Positions 28,725 through 37,445 of a DNA stretch of 64,000 bases are shown here, in pieces. Both the position numbers and the translations under genes were made by a program. How positions within the stretch are numbered: the stretch's first letter is position 1; every line of letters begins with the position of its first letter. The notes below the pieces were generated by a model that was given only the letters and a program-made list of their open reading frames with translations, was not told the DNA's origin and did no database searches. This DNA is from Trichococcus ilyis (lineage in GTDB: Bacteria > Bacillota > Bacilli > Lactobacillales > Aerococcaceae), in assembly GCF_900109135.1 (NCBI RefSeq), contig NZ_FNYT01000006.1:57661-121660 (forward strand). The letters are read 5' to 3'.

Positions 28725-29417
28725 TCAGGCTTGCTCCGCGAAAAGGCGTTGCGTGAATCCACGGAAGTCCGTGATGACGCCATCCTTGCAGAGGTTTTCC
28801 TTCTGGAAGGTTTCCCGGTTCTTGAAGAACGGGTCGATTGCGATGATCATGCCGATGTTCGCGCTGTTGGCCGCGCGGAGTCCTGAATAGGCGTCCTCGA
28901 TGACCAGGCATTCTTCGGGAGGAACCCCGAGTTTTCTGGCGGCGTGCAGGAAAATATCCGGCTCCGGTTTTCCGGGGAAGGAACCGTCATCGAAGACAAC
29001 TTTGTCCGGATCGAACCAACGATCAAGCGCGAAGGTGTCGAAATAGAAGTCGACATTTTCTTTGATGGTCGCGGTGGCAATCGTCAGCGGCAACTTGCGC
29101 TCCTTCAGATCGTCCAGCACTTCGATCAAGCCGTCCGTCAACACGAGTTGTTCCGGTTTGTTCAGGCAGAGTTTGCGGTAATGTTCTTCCTTCTCCAAAG
29201 AAAGTTTCTGAACTTCCTCGTCCGTCAGTTCAGAGGATACAAAATGACGCAGGATTTTGTCGTTCGTGCGGCCGTGTACGTTTGTCAGAATCTCTGATTC
29301 TGTAAGCCCGTTGCCTGGACTGTACTTTTGGATCATATCGATCCAGGCCTGTTCGTGCAGATGCGAATCCTGGAACATTGTACCGTTGAAGTCAAAAATG
29401 ATGCCGTTCAGTTTCAT
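28725..29417 (-). CDS. HAD-superfamily protein, beta-phosphoglucomutase-like
   Basis: This 230-residue cytoplasmic protein has the HAD subfamily I layout with a helical cap. The nucleophile Asp9 is present but motif I reads FDFNGT, so the usual second Asp (acid/base) is Asn11. Motif II is ATATIKEN, motif III has the Lys in PGKPEPDIF, and the acidic pair is in VIEDAYSG. The GKPEPDIF region resembles beta-phosphoglucomutase and sugar phosphatases. A DFNGT motif occurs in some HAD groups of this order, so it may be a natural variant rather than a dead enzyme. Its start overlaps the regulator stop by 4 bases: the two form one operon, suggesting a sugar-phosphate substrate. Confidence 0.85.
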   Translation of the reverse strand: MKLNGIIFDFNGTMFQDSHLHEQAWIDMIQKYSPGNGLTESEILTNVHGRTNDKILRHFVSSELTDEEVQKLSLEKEEHYRKLCLNKPEQLVLTDGLIEVLDDLKERKLPLTIATATIKENVDFYFDTFALDRWFDPDKVVFDDGSFPGKPEPDIFLHAARKLGVPPEECLVIEDAYSGLRAANSANIGMIIAIDPFFKNRETFQKENLCKDGVITDFRGFTQRLFAEQA

Positions 29418-30199
29418 AAGTTAGCTCCTTCTTCTGTTTGGGCTTGGGTCAGGGTGACGTACTGAGAGTAATGCGTGACCAAATCTGCGCTGATATGGTC
29501 ATCGGTGACCAAGTGATCGATGTCGTGCAGGTTGTAGAAATTGTAGAAGTCGTCCCGGTTGAATTTCTTGTTGTCCGCCAGCAAGTATTTTGTGCGGGAG
29601 TTGTTCAGGGCGATGTTCTGGGTTTCGCCTTCCGCCATACTATAGGTAGAGATCGCTTCATTGTGGATGCCGTTGGCGCTGATGAAGCATTTGGAGAACT
29701 TCAACTTTTTCAGGTTGTCGTTCGCGATCGGGCCGAAGAAAGCACCTGTATTTTTCCGGTAATCGCCGCCAATCATAATGATATCCGCGGTGTCGTATTG
29801 GCGCAGATTTTCGAAAACCGGATAGCTGTTTGTGATGATACGGATTTTTTTGCCGCCGAGATAGCTCGCCAGTATTTCGATCGTCGTTCCCGGCCCGAGG
29901 AAAATGGTGTCGCCATCCTCGACGTAGCTTGCCGCCAACTTGGCGATCGCTTTCTTTTCTTCTTTTTGGACTTCTTGTTTTTCCGTATGCGAAAGCTCCT
30001 GGTCCAATGCGTAGCTGATGCTTTGTGCTCCGCCGTGGATGCGCAGGATTTTTCCGGCCTTGTCGAGTTCGTCCAGATCCCTGCGCACGGTCATGTCGGA
30101 AACATTCAGTTGCTTGACGATATCGGCTACGGTGATGATGCCTTCCTGGTTGACGATTTCAGTGAGTATCAATAGGCGTTCTTTTTTTAACATTTTCAT
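29414..30199 (-). CDS. DeoR/GlpR-family transcriptional regulator
   Basis: This 261-residue repressor has an N-terminal winged helix (about 5-58, with the TVADIVKQLNVSDMTVRRDL recognition helix and LDELDKAGKILRIHGGA after it). A DeoRC sensor domain follows (about 75-235) with the sugar-phosphate-binding features IFLGPGTT, ITNSYPVFENL and GGDYRKNTGAFFG. Known family members sense phosphorylated sugars; lactose operons use LacR, which responds to tagatose-6-phosphate. A shared 16-mer upstream of this gene and at the lac promoter suggests it represses both. It is followed by the overlapping HAD gene. The symbol lacR would be plausible but is not proven. Confidence 0.9.
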   Translation of the reverse strand: MKMLKKERLLILTEIVNQEGIITVADIVKQLNVSDMTVRRDLDELDKAGKILRIHGGAQSISYALDQELSHTEKQEVQKEEKKAIAKLAASYVEDGDTIFLGPGTTIEILASYLGGKKIRIITNSYPVFENLRQYDTADIIMIGGDYRKNTGAFFGPIANDNLKKLKFSKCFISANGIHNEAISTYSMAEGETQNIALNNSRTKYLLADNKKFNRDDFYNFYNLHDIDHLVTDDHISADLVTHYSQYVTLTQAQTEEGANL

Positions 30200-30250
30200 T
30201 CACCTCTTTATATTACCCATAATTTAGCACAATTTCACAGTCTGGTCAAC

Positions 30251-30266
30251 AAAAAACGAACAAAAA
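30251..30266 (-). promoter_or_regulatory. Probable autoregulatory operator of the DeoR-type regulator
   Basis: AAAAAACGAACAAAAA is identical to 24760-24775 at the lac promoter, followed here by TAAACAAAAAG. It lies about 50 bases upstream of the regulator start. Confidence 0.6.
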
Positions 30267-30439
30267 TAAACAAAAAGCACAACGAAGAAGTGGGCGTTCG
30301 AACAGAAATGTGTTTTTTAATGCAATCGAGGTGAAATAAATCGCTTTATAATCGTTTGGATGCGGTTTCCGCAAAGGCGCAAAGAAACATAAACAATCAT
30401 TAATGAACATGGATAGGGGAGAGGCAGCTGTTTCGATGA

Positions 30440-30643
30440 CCTGAAGATCTAATTTTTGGTGGGGCCACTGCTGCAAATCAAGAGGGTGTGGACTTCTACC
30501 ATAAAGTCTTTGCGGAATGCGAAAAAGAAGGTGTGCTTCCTTTCGTGACGCCGCATCATTTCGATACGCCGAAACGACTCTTCGATCCAGCCGATTTTCT
30601 TCGATCCATTCCCTTTGGCATGCCATTCCAGCTGCCTGTTTAG
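30440..30643 (+). pseudogene. Remnant of a GH1 6-phospho-beta-glucosidase gene with internal deletion
   Basis: In one frame 67 codons read [14 protein letters not shown] joined directly to [17 protein letters not shown], then [13 protein letters not shown]. These are two normally separated GH1 segments (N-terminal strand 1 and the region of strand 3), so roughly 75 codons between them are missing in frame. There is a stop just before the first residue and another soon after [14 protein letters not shown]. It lies upstream of the glucosaminidase gene on the same strand. The rest of the gene is absent. It is a degraded second GH1 gene, not a working enzyme. Confidence 0.8.
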
Positions 30644-30770
30644 CGAACTGCATCCCTGTCCATAGGAAAAATCAAAAAATATTGGTTCGTTCCATTTCAA
30701 TGATGGTATAATGAAAAGGTAATATTTAAAGGAATCTTAAGATATCTGACGATGGTGATGGAGGGGTACT

Positions 30771-33700
30771 ATGATTGTTCAAAATAAATACTTACGCACT
30801 TGTCTCGCTCTGTCGAGCATGGCAGCATCCGGTCTTATTTTCGGCGGCAAATATGCCTATGCCGATGAGCAGAATGTCCTTACAGAATCAGTGCCGGTGG
30901 ATTCGGCAAGCTTAGCCATTCCGACGCAGCAAAGTGCAGCTGCTGAAACCGAGGCAACGCAAGAAACAGTTTTGCAAGCGGTTACCGAAGGGGCGGCCCA
31001 GGCCGGGGAAACCGCAGCGAACAGTTCCGATACAACAAACACACCTGCTCTGCAAGTGCATGCGGCTGACATCAAAAAAATGCTTTTGGATCCGGTATAT
31101 GCAGATGCAAAAGAAATCAGCGGCACAGCCGCGCCCAACAGCTACATCGTTTTTCTGGAAGGCGACGTCAGCTTGATGGAAACCCCCGTCGATGCGGCAG
31201 GGGCGTTCCGGTTGGCGCCAACCGGCATCGAGGCCGGTTCTGTCCTGCGGGCGATCGTATACAGCGACCAAAGCAAGACGGTGATACTGGAAGAAACAGA
31301 GTGGACGGTTCTGCCTGCAGCGACAGGATCAGCCGAAGCGCCGCTGCCCCCGGCAACCGCTCCGGCAACAACCGATCCCGCCGTCACCGATCCCGCCGTC
31401 ACCGAGGAGCCGCCAGCAGCGGATTTAGCAGCCGGTTCCGGCGGGGCTGGCCAACTGTCAGCGTCGGCCACGCCGAACGGGGAAGAGGCAGTTACAGCGC
31501 CGCTGACCCTGATGAGCGTCGCCAGCACCTCCCTGACGACAGCGCAGACCGTTGCCCAGGAAGCGAAAGGCACTTGGTACTACTATGTCCAATCCGGCGA
31601 TACGCTGAAATCGATCGCCGCCCATTATGCTACGGATGCCGACAGCCTGATCCGCTGGAATTACCTCACGAATGCCAACCTGATTTATGTCGGCCAATTA
31701 TTGAGCGTCAACGGGATGAATGTCTATTCCAGCATCGATAAGGAGAACCGTACTTTCGCAAATTCCGCGGAGTTCGTCGAGTACCTGGGCAGTTACGCGA
31801 CCGAAATCGGCAAGGATTATAATCTGTATTCTTCCGTCATGGTTGCGCAGGCTTCATTGGAAACGGCCTACGGCACCAGCAAATTGGCCACGGTGGGGAA
31901 CAATCTTTTCGGGATCAAGGGCTCTTACCAAGGGAACTCGATCGTGATGCGCACCTGGGAGGAGGAGAGCGATGGTTCGATCATCTGGATCGACGCATTC
32001 TTCAGACTTTATCCTTCCTATTACGAATCGATGGTCGATTACGCCCTGAAGTTGCGCAACGGAGTCAGCTGGGATGCGAACTACTACAAGGGCACCTGGA
32101 TCGAAAATACAACCAGCTACAAAGACGCTACGCTGTATTTGACAGGCCGCTATGCGACGGATTCTTCCTACAACACAAAATTAAATGCCATCATCAGTGC
32201 ATACGGCCTGACGAAATTCGATCAGGCTGCTGCACTTAAGACGGTTCCGGCTGACTACAACGCGCTTGTTTCCGGCTATGGCTATTCGATCGACAGTCTG
32301 CCGTGGGGAACGACCGGCTATAAATACATCGCATCCTCCACCGACTATTACGGAAAAGAAGTCCATGTCTCGAAGAAGACAGCGGATGGGAAATACGCCT
32401 GCATTTCGGTCGGCGGCAAGGAAGTGGGCTGGGTGGACAATAACGCGCTGAAGACTTTCGCAACTGTTTCGGTCAGCTACAGTCTGCCGATCATGGACGG
32501 CGCTTATTCGATCGACAGCCTGCCTTACGGCCAACCCGGGTCCAAAAAGATTGCAGATGCTGCCTCCTACACCGGGAGTGTGGCGACCGTCGTGCGGGAA
32601 ACGGCTGACGGCGCCTACGCCGAAATCAAAATCAACGGTACGTATATGGGCTGGATCAGCAAGAAGGCTTTTAATGCCGCTTTCCAGAGCTATGATGCCG
32701 TTGTCCGCAAAGGCGGTTACTCGATCGACAGCCTGCCCTGGGGAACGGCCGGTTACCGCACGCTTGGCTGGAGCAACGACCTGATCGGTAAATCGGTCAA
32801 GGTGATCGGCAAGTCCGCAAATGGCGCCTATTTCTGCATTTCCTACAACAATGGCGCAGCAATCGGCTGGGTGGACTACAAGGCATTCGAATATTTCAAT
32901 TCGGCTGCGGTCAATTACAATGCGGTCGTCTCGAAAAGCAATTTTTCGATCGACAGCCTGCCATGGGGCGAAGCCGGCTATGCTTATGTTGCCGCCTCCT
33001 CCAGTTACCTGGGGAAAGAAGTGCATGTATCACGGATCACCGCGGACGGCAACTATGCCTTCATTTCCTTAAACGGAAAGGAACTGGGCTGGATCGACAG
33101 CAAGGGACTGCAGGCCTTCGCGACCAGAACAGCCAGCTACAGCATGCCGATCATGAACGGCATCTATTCGATCGACAGCCTGCCTTGGGGAGTGGCGGGA
33201 TTCGCGAAAGTTGCGGACGCTTCCGCTTATTTCGGGAAAATGGCGACCGTCTACCGGGAATCGGCTGACGGTGCCTATGCGGAGATCGGCGTGGATGGCA
33301 AGTTCCTCGGCTGGATCGACAAACGCGCTTTCAGCAATGCGAAGCAGGTCGACTATTATGTGGGCGTATCCGGTCTGGGTTATTCGATCGACAGTTTGCC
33401 GTGGGGAACAGCAGGCTACAAACAGATCGGCAACACGAACAGCTATTTGGGCAGCTTGGTGAAAGTCATTGCGGAAACGGCCGACGGGTCCTACAAATTG
33501 GTCCAAAAAAGCGGCCAGACGCTCGGCTGGATCGATTATCGCGCTTTGACGACGCTCAGCACGAAAGCTGCCAATTACAGCACAACCATCCGTTCCAGCG
33601 GCTATTCGATCGACAGTCTGCCTTGGGGGACCGCCGGCTTCACGTTGCTGGGCTTGACCAGCTCCTATTTGAACAAAACCGTGCAGGTGATCCAGGAAAC

Positions 33701-33773
33701 AGCGGACGGCTGCTATGCTTTGGTTGCTTCCAACGGCCAGACGCTCGGTTGGGTGGATAAGCGCTGCCTCTGA
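30771..33773 (+). CDS. Secreted GH73 glucosaminidase with LysM and seven GW-like modules
   Basis: This 1000-residue autolysin has a signal peptide (1-31), a Thr/Ala-rich region with an Ig-like segment (about 100-180), and a LysM module (about 270-315, YYYVQSGDTLKSIAAHY). A GH73 domain (about 333-485) carries the catalytic Glu364 in ASLETAYGTS and NNLFGIKG after it. Seven repeats of about 68-72 residues follow to the C-terminus, each with SIDSLPWGT or a close variant and a GWID/GWVD end. They are the same module type as in the amidase at 22158. It cleaves glycan strands and stays wall-bound through LysM and GW modules. GATGGAGGGG precedes the ATG. Confidence 0.93.
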   Translation: MIVQNKYLRTCLALSSMAASGLIFGGKYAYADEQNVLTESVPVDSASLAIPTQQSAAAETEATQETVLQAVTEGAAQAGETAANSSDTTNTPALQVHAADIKKMLLDPVYADAKEISGTAAPNSYIVFLEGDVSLMETPVDAAGAFRLAPTGIEAGSVLRAIVYSDQSKTVILEETEWTVLPAATGSAEAPLPPATAPATTDPAVTDPAVTEEPPAADLAAGSGGAGQLSASATPNGEEAVTAPLTLMSVASTSLTTAQTVAQEAKGTWYYYVQSGDTLKSIAAHYATDADSLIRWNYLTNANLIYVGQLLSVNGMNVYSSIDKENRTFANSAEFVEYLGSYATEIGKDYNLYSSVMVAQASLETAYGTSKLATVGNNLFGIKGSYQGNSIVMRTWEEESDGSIIWIDAFFRLYPSYYESMVDYALKLRNGVSWDANYYKGTWIENTTSYKDATLYLTGRYATDSSYNTKLNAIISAYGLTKFDQAAALKTVPADYNALVSGYGYSIDSLPWGTTGYKYIASSTDYYGKEVHVSKKTADGKYACISVGGKEVGWVDNNALKTFATVSVSYSLPIMDGAYSIDSLPYGQPGSKKIADAASYTGSVATVVRETADGAYAEIKINGTYMGWISKKAFNAAFQSYDAVVRKGGYSIDSLPWGTAGYRTLGWSNDLIGKSVKVIGKSANGAYFCISYNNGAAIGWVDYKAFEYFNSAAVNYNAVVSKSNFSIDSLPWGEAGYAYVAASSSYLGKEVHVSRITADGNYAFISLNGKELGWIDSKGLQAFATRTASYSMPIMNGIYSIDSLPWGVAGFAKVADASAYFGKMATVYRESADGAYAEIGVDGKFLGWIDKRAFSNAKQVDYYVGVSGLGYSIDSLPWGTAGYKQIGNTNSYLGSLVKVIAETADGSYKLVQKSGQTLGWIDYRALTTLSTKAANYSTTIRSSGYSIDSLPWGTAGFTLLGLTSSYLNKTVQVIQETADGCYALVASNGQTLGWVDKRCL

Positions 33774-33789
33774 AAAATAAATATGCACA

Positions 33790-33832
33790 AAAAATCTCCG
33801 GCAAGCAGCAAGTGCTTGGCGGAGATTTTTTT
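33790..33832 (+). terminator. Terminator after the glucosaminidase gene
   Basis: AAAATCTCCGGCAAGC pairs with GCTTGGCGGAGATTTT (one mismatch), followed by a T-run. Confidence 0.88.
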
Positions 33833-33840
33833 CGTGGGAA

Positions 33841-33985
33841 TGCGCGACTGAGCGCCAGCTCCGGTCAGGGAGCTGCTCACCGGAGGAGAGGATACGGAAA
33901 CAACTGCTGAAGCCGTGCTTACCGGAGAACCCAAGCGGAATGCGGGACGAACTCCGGCGCAGCCTGCGTTCACCGGGGAAGAGCA
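33841..33985. repeat. Dispersed CCGGAG-type intergenic repeat, copy 2
   Basis: It contains AGCTCCGGTCAGGGAGC, CTCACCGGAGGAGA, GAAGCCGTGCTTACCGGAG, and at 33940-33978 a block ending CTGCGTTCACCGG that matches 41813-41851 with few changes. The CTCCGG and CCGGAG arms can pair. No gene is seen in it. Confidence 0.6.
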
Positions 33986-34040
33986 GTTGCAGACGGATCG
34001 GGATCTCTGCACGGAAGTGGTGGATCTGCGTTGGATCCAG

Positions 34041-34058
34041 GGCGGAATTCCCCGCCAA
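34041..34058. repeat. GGCGGGGAA-type repeat, single arm
   Basis: GGCGGAATTCCCCGCCAA is the exact reverse complement of 56068-56085, and TTCCCCGCCAA recurs at 55998-56008. It lies beside the CCGGAG-type repeat in the same gene-free interval. Confidence 0.6.
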
Positions 34059-34161
34059 GGCTGTTCTGGCGGTTTTTCTGACTGCGGTTTGACTTGATTT
34101 TCCCCGCGGAAGTGATTTCGGCGGGTTATTACTGTATATCGATTCAATCACCTCATAAAGC

Positions 34162-34210
34162 AAAAAAGGAGCCCCAAAACCAGAAAATACCATTCTGGTT
34201 TTGGGGCTCC
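34162..34210 (-). terminator. Terminator of the azoreductase gene
   Basis: GGAGCCCCAAAACCAGAA pairs perfectly with its complement across a 7-base loop; on the minus strand a run of six T follows. Confidence 0.92.
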
Positions 34211-34223
34211 CCGTCCGTAAAGA

Positions 34224-34850
34224 TTATAGTGATTTAGCCAAAGCTTCGACTTTCGCCAAGCCTTCTTCGATGATCGCTGCTGCTTGATCAGGAGCAGCTG
34301 CGTGGCCTTCGATGATGACTTCGCCGATGATTTCCATGCCGAATACGCCGCCGAAGACGTTGCGCATGTAGTTGACGCCCATATCCAATGGAGCCATTTC
34401 AGGAGTAGAATAGACGCCGCCGCGTGCGTTCAGCAGGATGACTTTCTTCTCAGGCATCAAAGCAACCATTGTGCCCGTTTCGTCATATTTGAAAGTGAAG
34501 CCGGCTGCGAAGATGTAGTCGATGAATGTCTGCAATTTGGCAGGGATCGTCAAGTTCCACAACGGGAAGGCGAAAACGATCACGTCAGCAGTAGTCACGG
34601 CATCCATGACTTTTTGTTTCGCTGCCAAAAGGCGTGTTTCGATGTCGGTCAATTCTTCGCCGACTGCCATTTTGCCGTAAGCGCCGAAAAGGTCTTGGCC
34701 CAGGTAAGGCATGTCTTCCGAGAAGACGTTGTAGGTTGTGATGTTCAATTTTTCATTTTCTTTGGCTGCTGCCAAAAAAGTTTCGTACATTTTTGAAGAA
34801 ATCGCTTCTTCCGATGGTCTGTTGTTCCCTTTTACTACTAAAACGTTCAT
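34224..34850 (-). CDS. azoR: FMN-dependent NADH-azoreductase
   Basis: This 208-residue flavodoxin-fold oxidoreductase reduces azo dyes and quinones with NADH. It starts MNVLVVKGNNRPSEEAISSKMY and has FAFPLWNLTIPAKLQTFIDYI, the FMN-binding and dimer region, then LNARGGVYSTPEMAPLD and YMRNVFGGVFGMEIIGEVIIEG, all typical of AzoR. GTGGAGGAAC precedes the start at 34850; the frame upstream is not conserved. A 17-bp palindrome (34897-34913) in the promoter region suggests redox-regulated repression of the kind known for azoreductases in Bacillus. Confidence 0.93.
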   Translation of the reverse strand: MNVLVVKGNNRPSEEAISSKMYETFLAAAKENEKLNITTYNVFSEDMPYLGQDLFGAYGKMAVGEELTDIETRLLAAKQKVMDAVTTADVIVFAFPLWNLTIPAKLQTFIDYIFAAGFTFKYDETGTMVALMPEKKVILLNARGGVYSTPEMAPLDMGVNYMRNVFGGVFGMEIIGEVIIEGHAAAPDQAAAIIEEGLAKVEALAKSL

Positions 34851-34896
34851 GTGTGTTCCTCCACTGATTGTATATTTTGATGCGGTCTGCACGTTC

Positions 34897-34913
34897 ACTT
34901 ACCGCATGTAAGT
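34897..34913 (-). promoter_or_regulatory. Palindromic operator candidate upstream of azoR
   Basis: ACTTAC-CGCAT-GTAAGT has perfect 6-bp arms. It lies just downstream of a possible minus-strand -10 (TATATT), about 47 bases from the azoR start. It could bind a HxlR/YodB-type repressor; the binding protein is not in this window. Confidence 0.45.
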
Positions 34914-35047
34914 ACAATATAACATCTCGGCTTCGAAATATCTAGCCGGAATGCTCAAAAATGAAAAACAATTTGAAATTTTGTAACATTTACACTACCA
35001 TAGTAAAGAATATTTCGATAAATTCGAAACAACAGGAGTGAATGTTT

Positions 35048-36205
35048 ATGCAGAAAGCCGGCCAAAGCCAACGGATCGAAATCTTTGACGGCATGCGGGG
35101 ACTGGCTTCGGTCATTGTCATGATTTTCCACATGGCGGTCTGGACAGTCTACGGCTACAGCGCCAATGAATACAAAATCTTTGCCAATCCCTTTTGGCGG
35201 GTGGCGACGCAAACGCCGTTGAAGATGCTTTGGGGCGGCAATGAAGCGGTGCTGGTCTTCTACATCATCGGCGGTTTCGTGCTGGCGCGGCCCTACCTGA
35301 ACGGGCGAAGGCTGGATTTCCAGCCCTTCATAATCAAGCGTTGGATCCGCCTGATGCTGCCTTATGTGCTTGTCATCGCGGTGACGGTCATCCTGATCGC
35401 TCTGTTTGGGGCCTGGAAGTATGACACGATCGACTTGAGCGGTTCGTTCAATGTGAAGTGGAAACGGGTGCCGACCGCCCTGGAAATGCTGTTGTATTTC
35501 CTCGGGTATGATTACAACCTGAACATTTTGAGCGGCGCTTTCTGGAGCATGGTCCAGGAATGGCGCTTGTCGTTCGTGATGCCGTTTGTGGCCGTGGCCT
35601 TGCATCGGCAGCGGACATGGAAGGTGCTCGCTGTTTATGCAGCCTTGCAGTCGGGTGTCGAGGCGTTGACGGACTGGGGCATGCGCAGCGACACGGGTTG
35701 GGTGGCGCAACTGTCGGAGTCGCTCAACCGGACCAATTATTACGCGATCTTTTTCGTGATGGGGGCGGTGCTGGCGAAACATCTGCCGGCCATCCGTGCC
35801 TTTGTGCGGGAGCACCGTGGTTTCCGGATCCTGTCGGCCTGGGCGATCCCTTTTTTGATCCCGAGCCAGTGGATTTTGGCGGCGCTCGGTCTGTCGTTCC
35901 GGGTGCGGGATGCGTTGCTGCTGACCGGCCTGGGCATCGTGTTGTTCCTGCTGTTGTGCATGGAGTCGCCGCTGCTTACCGCCTTCTTCAAATCGAAACC
36001 GCTGCTGCTCTTGGGCAGGCTGTCCTTCAGCCTCTATCTGACGCACACGACGTCCATCATTCTGTTCGTGACGTTCCTGGGTCAAGTCATCCGGCCGGAA
36101 ACGGCGTTGCTGCTGTCGCCGCTGGTCGCGTTGCCGGTTGCGTATCTGTGGCAGAAGCATGTCGAAACAAGGTGCATCGGTTTGCTGAAATATTTGAAGA
36201 AATAG
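35048..36205 (+). CDS. Acyltransferase 3 family membrane protein
   Basis: This 385-residue integral membrane protein has about ten hydrophobic segments. It opens with RIEIFDGMRGLASVIVMIFHMAVW, the conserved start of the acyltransferase-3 (OafA-like) family with its catalytic His in FHMA. A wide loop and WSMVQEWRLSFVMPF follow. Members O-acetylate or succinylate surface sugars. ATG 35048 has AGGAG nine bases upstream; ATG 35042 is too near. It precedes a GtrB-like transferase by 73 bases, so the two may modify a wall or lipid-linked glycan together. Confidence 0.9.
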   Translation: MQKAGQSQRIEIFDGMRGLASVIVMIFHMAVWTVYGYSANEYKIFANPFWRVATQTPLKMLWGGNEAVLVFYIIGGFVLARPYLNGRRLDFQPFIIKRWIRLMLPYVLVIAVTVILIALFGAWKYDTIDLSGSFNVKWKRVPTALEMLLYFLGYDYNLNILSGAFWSMVQEWRLSFVMPFVAVALHRQRTWKVLAVYAALQSGVEALTDWGMRSDTGWVAQLSESLNRTNYYAIFFVMGAVLAKHLPAIRAFVREHRGFRILSAWAIPFLIPSQWILAALGLSFRVRDALLLTGLGIVLFLLLCMESPLLTAFFKSKPLLLLGRLSFSLYLTHTTSIILFVTFLGQVIRPETALLLSPLVALPVAYLWQKHVETRCIGLLKYLKK

Positions 36206-36278
36206 ACGTCCTGCCTGCGCCAAGTGTGATACGATAAAGGAAAGCTCGGATTTCCGAAGAATTTGCAGGGGTGGATAC

Positions 36279-37256
36279 ATGTCAAAAACGATCATTTCCA
36301 TCGTCGTTCCTTGCCACAACGAGGAAGAGATGGTGCCGATTTTCCATAAAGAAATAGCGGCGGTCAGCGCCCAGCTGCCGGATGCCGCATTCGAACTGAT
36401 TTTTGTGGATGACGGTTCGAAGGATGCCACGCTGGCGGAGCTGAAGCGGCTGGCCGAATTGGACGAGCGGGTACACTACCTTTCCTTTTCGCGCAACTTC
36501 GGCAAAGAAGCGGCGCTGTTGGCGGGACTGCGCCATGCGACCGGGGATTACGTAGCCGTGATGGATGCGGATCTGCAGGATCCGCCGGCTATGCTGGTGG
36601 AGATGGTCGCTTTGATCCGCACCGGCGCTTACGACTGCATCGGCACGAAACGCATCGACCGCAAAGGCGAGCCGCCGATCCGCTCCTTTTTCGCAAGGAA
36701 GTTCTATCAATTGATCAACCGCATCTCCGACACCGAAATCGTCGATGGCGCCCGCGATTTCCGGCTGATGACGCGCCAGATGGTCGACGCGGTGCTGGAG
36801 ATGACCGAGTACAACCGTTTTTCGAAGGGGATCTTCAGCTGGGTCGGCTTCGAAACGAAGTACCTTTCCTACGAAAATCAGGAGCGGGTAGCCGGCAAAA
36901 CGACGTGGTCATTCTGGAGCCTGTTCAAATATTCGCTGGACGGCATCGTGGCCTTTTCCGAAGCCCCCTTGGCGATCGCCGCCTTCACCGGATTCCTGTC
37001 GTTTGCGGTGGCGATTTTGGCTGCGCTGTTCCTGACCGTGCGGACTTTGGTCTTCGGCAACGAGACATCCGGCTGGACTTCGCTCATCGTCATCATTCTG
37101 GGGATGGGCGGGCTGCAGCTGCTGTGTCTGGGCATCCTCGGCAAATACCTGGGGAAAACTTTCATGGAGACGAAACGGCGTCCGCTTTACATTTTGAAGG
37201 AGACGGATGCCGGTTTGCCCGACAGTGATCGCAGGAAGGGGCAAGCCGATGCATAA
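36279..37256 (+). CDS. Polyprenyl-phosphate glycosyltransferase, GtrB/CsbB-like
   Basis: This 325-residue membrane enzyme makes a polyprenyl-phosphate sugar. The cytoplasmic GT2 domain has ISIVVPCHNEEEMVP, VDDGSKDAT, SRNFGKEAALLAGL and the DADLQDPP motif. Two C-terminal helices (about 228-255 and 264-290) anchor it. This layout is that of GtrB, CsbB and YkoT, which feed flippase/GT-C pairs that decorate teichoic acids or polysaccharides. No GT-C partner is adjacent. The GCAGGGGTGG site is upstream of the ATG. Confidence 0.92.
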   Translation: MSKTIISIVVPCHNEEEMVPIFHKEIAAVSAQLPDAAFELIFVDDGSKDATLAELKRLAELDERVHYLSFSRNFGKEAALLAGLRHATGDYVAVMDADLQDPPAMLVEMVALIRTGAYDCIGTKRIDRKGEPPIRSFFARKFYQLINRISDTEIVDGARDFRLMTRQMVDAVLEMTEYNRFSKGIFSWVGFETKYLSYENQERVAGKTTWSFWSLFKYSLDGIVAFSEAPLAIAAFTGFLSFAVAILAALFLTVRTLVFGNETSGWTSLIVIILGMGGLQLLCLGILGKYLGKTFMETKRRPLYILKETDAGLPDSDRRKGQADA

Positions 37257-37380
37257 GCAACTGGCTCAAATTGTCAAAATCGCAGCGACTGTCTTTGCGA
37301 AGGCCTGGAATTTCGGTTCCCGGTAAATCTGACTGGAGGACAAGAACGCCGGTTCACCAGCGGGCATCAAAATCCAAAAG

Positions 37381-37426
37381 AAAAAGAATGCGGCTGCCGC
37401 TTTTTCAGGGCAACTGCATTCTTTTT
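37381..37426. terminator. Bidirectional terminator between convergent genes
   Basis: AAAAAGAATGC pairs perfectly with GCATTCTTTTT. It serves the GtrB-like gene and the minus-strand dehydrogenase. The interval 37257-37380 shows no gene. Confidence 0.8.
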
Positions 37427-37445
37427 ATGTGTCATCAAGTGGCCA

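Noticed and set aside
34955..36430. Long minus-strand open frame (491 codons) opposite the acyltransferase gene
   Set aside because: It is a mirror of the GC-rich + strand gene, is rich in Arg/Gln/His, has no domain or ribosome site, and the + strand frame shows clear acyltransferase-3 motifs.
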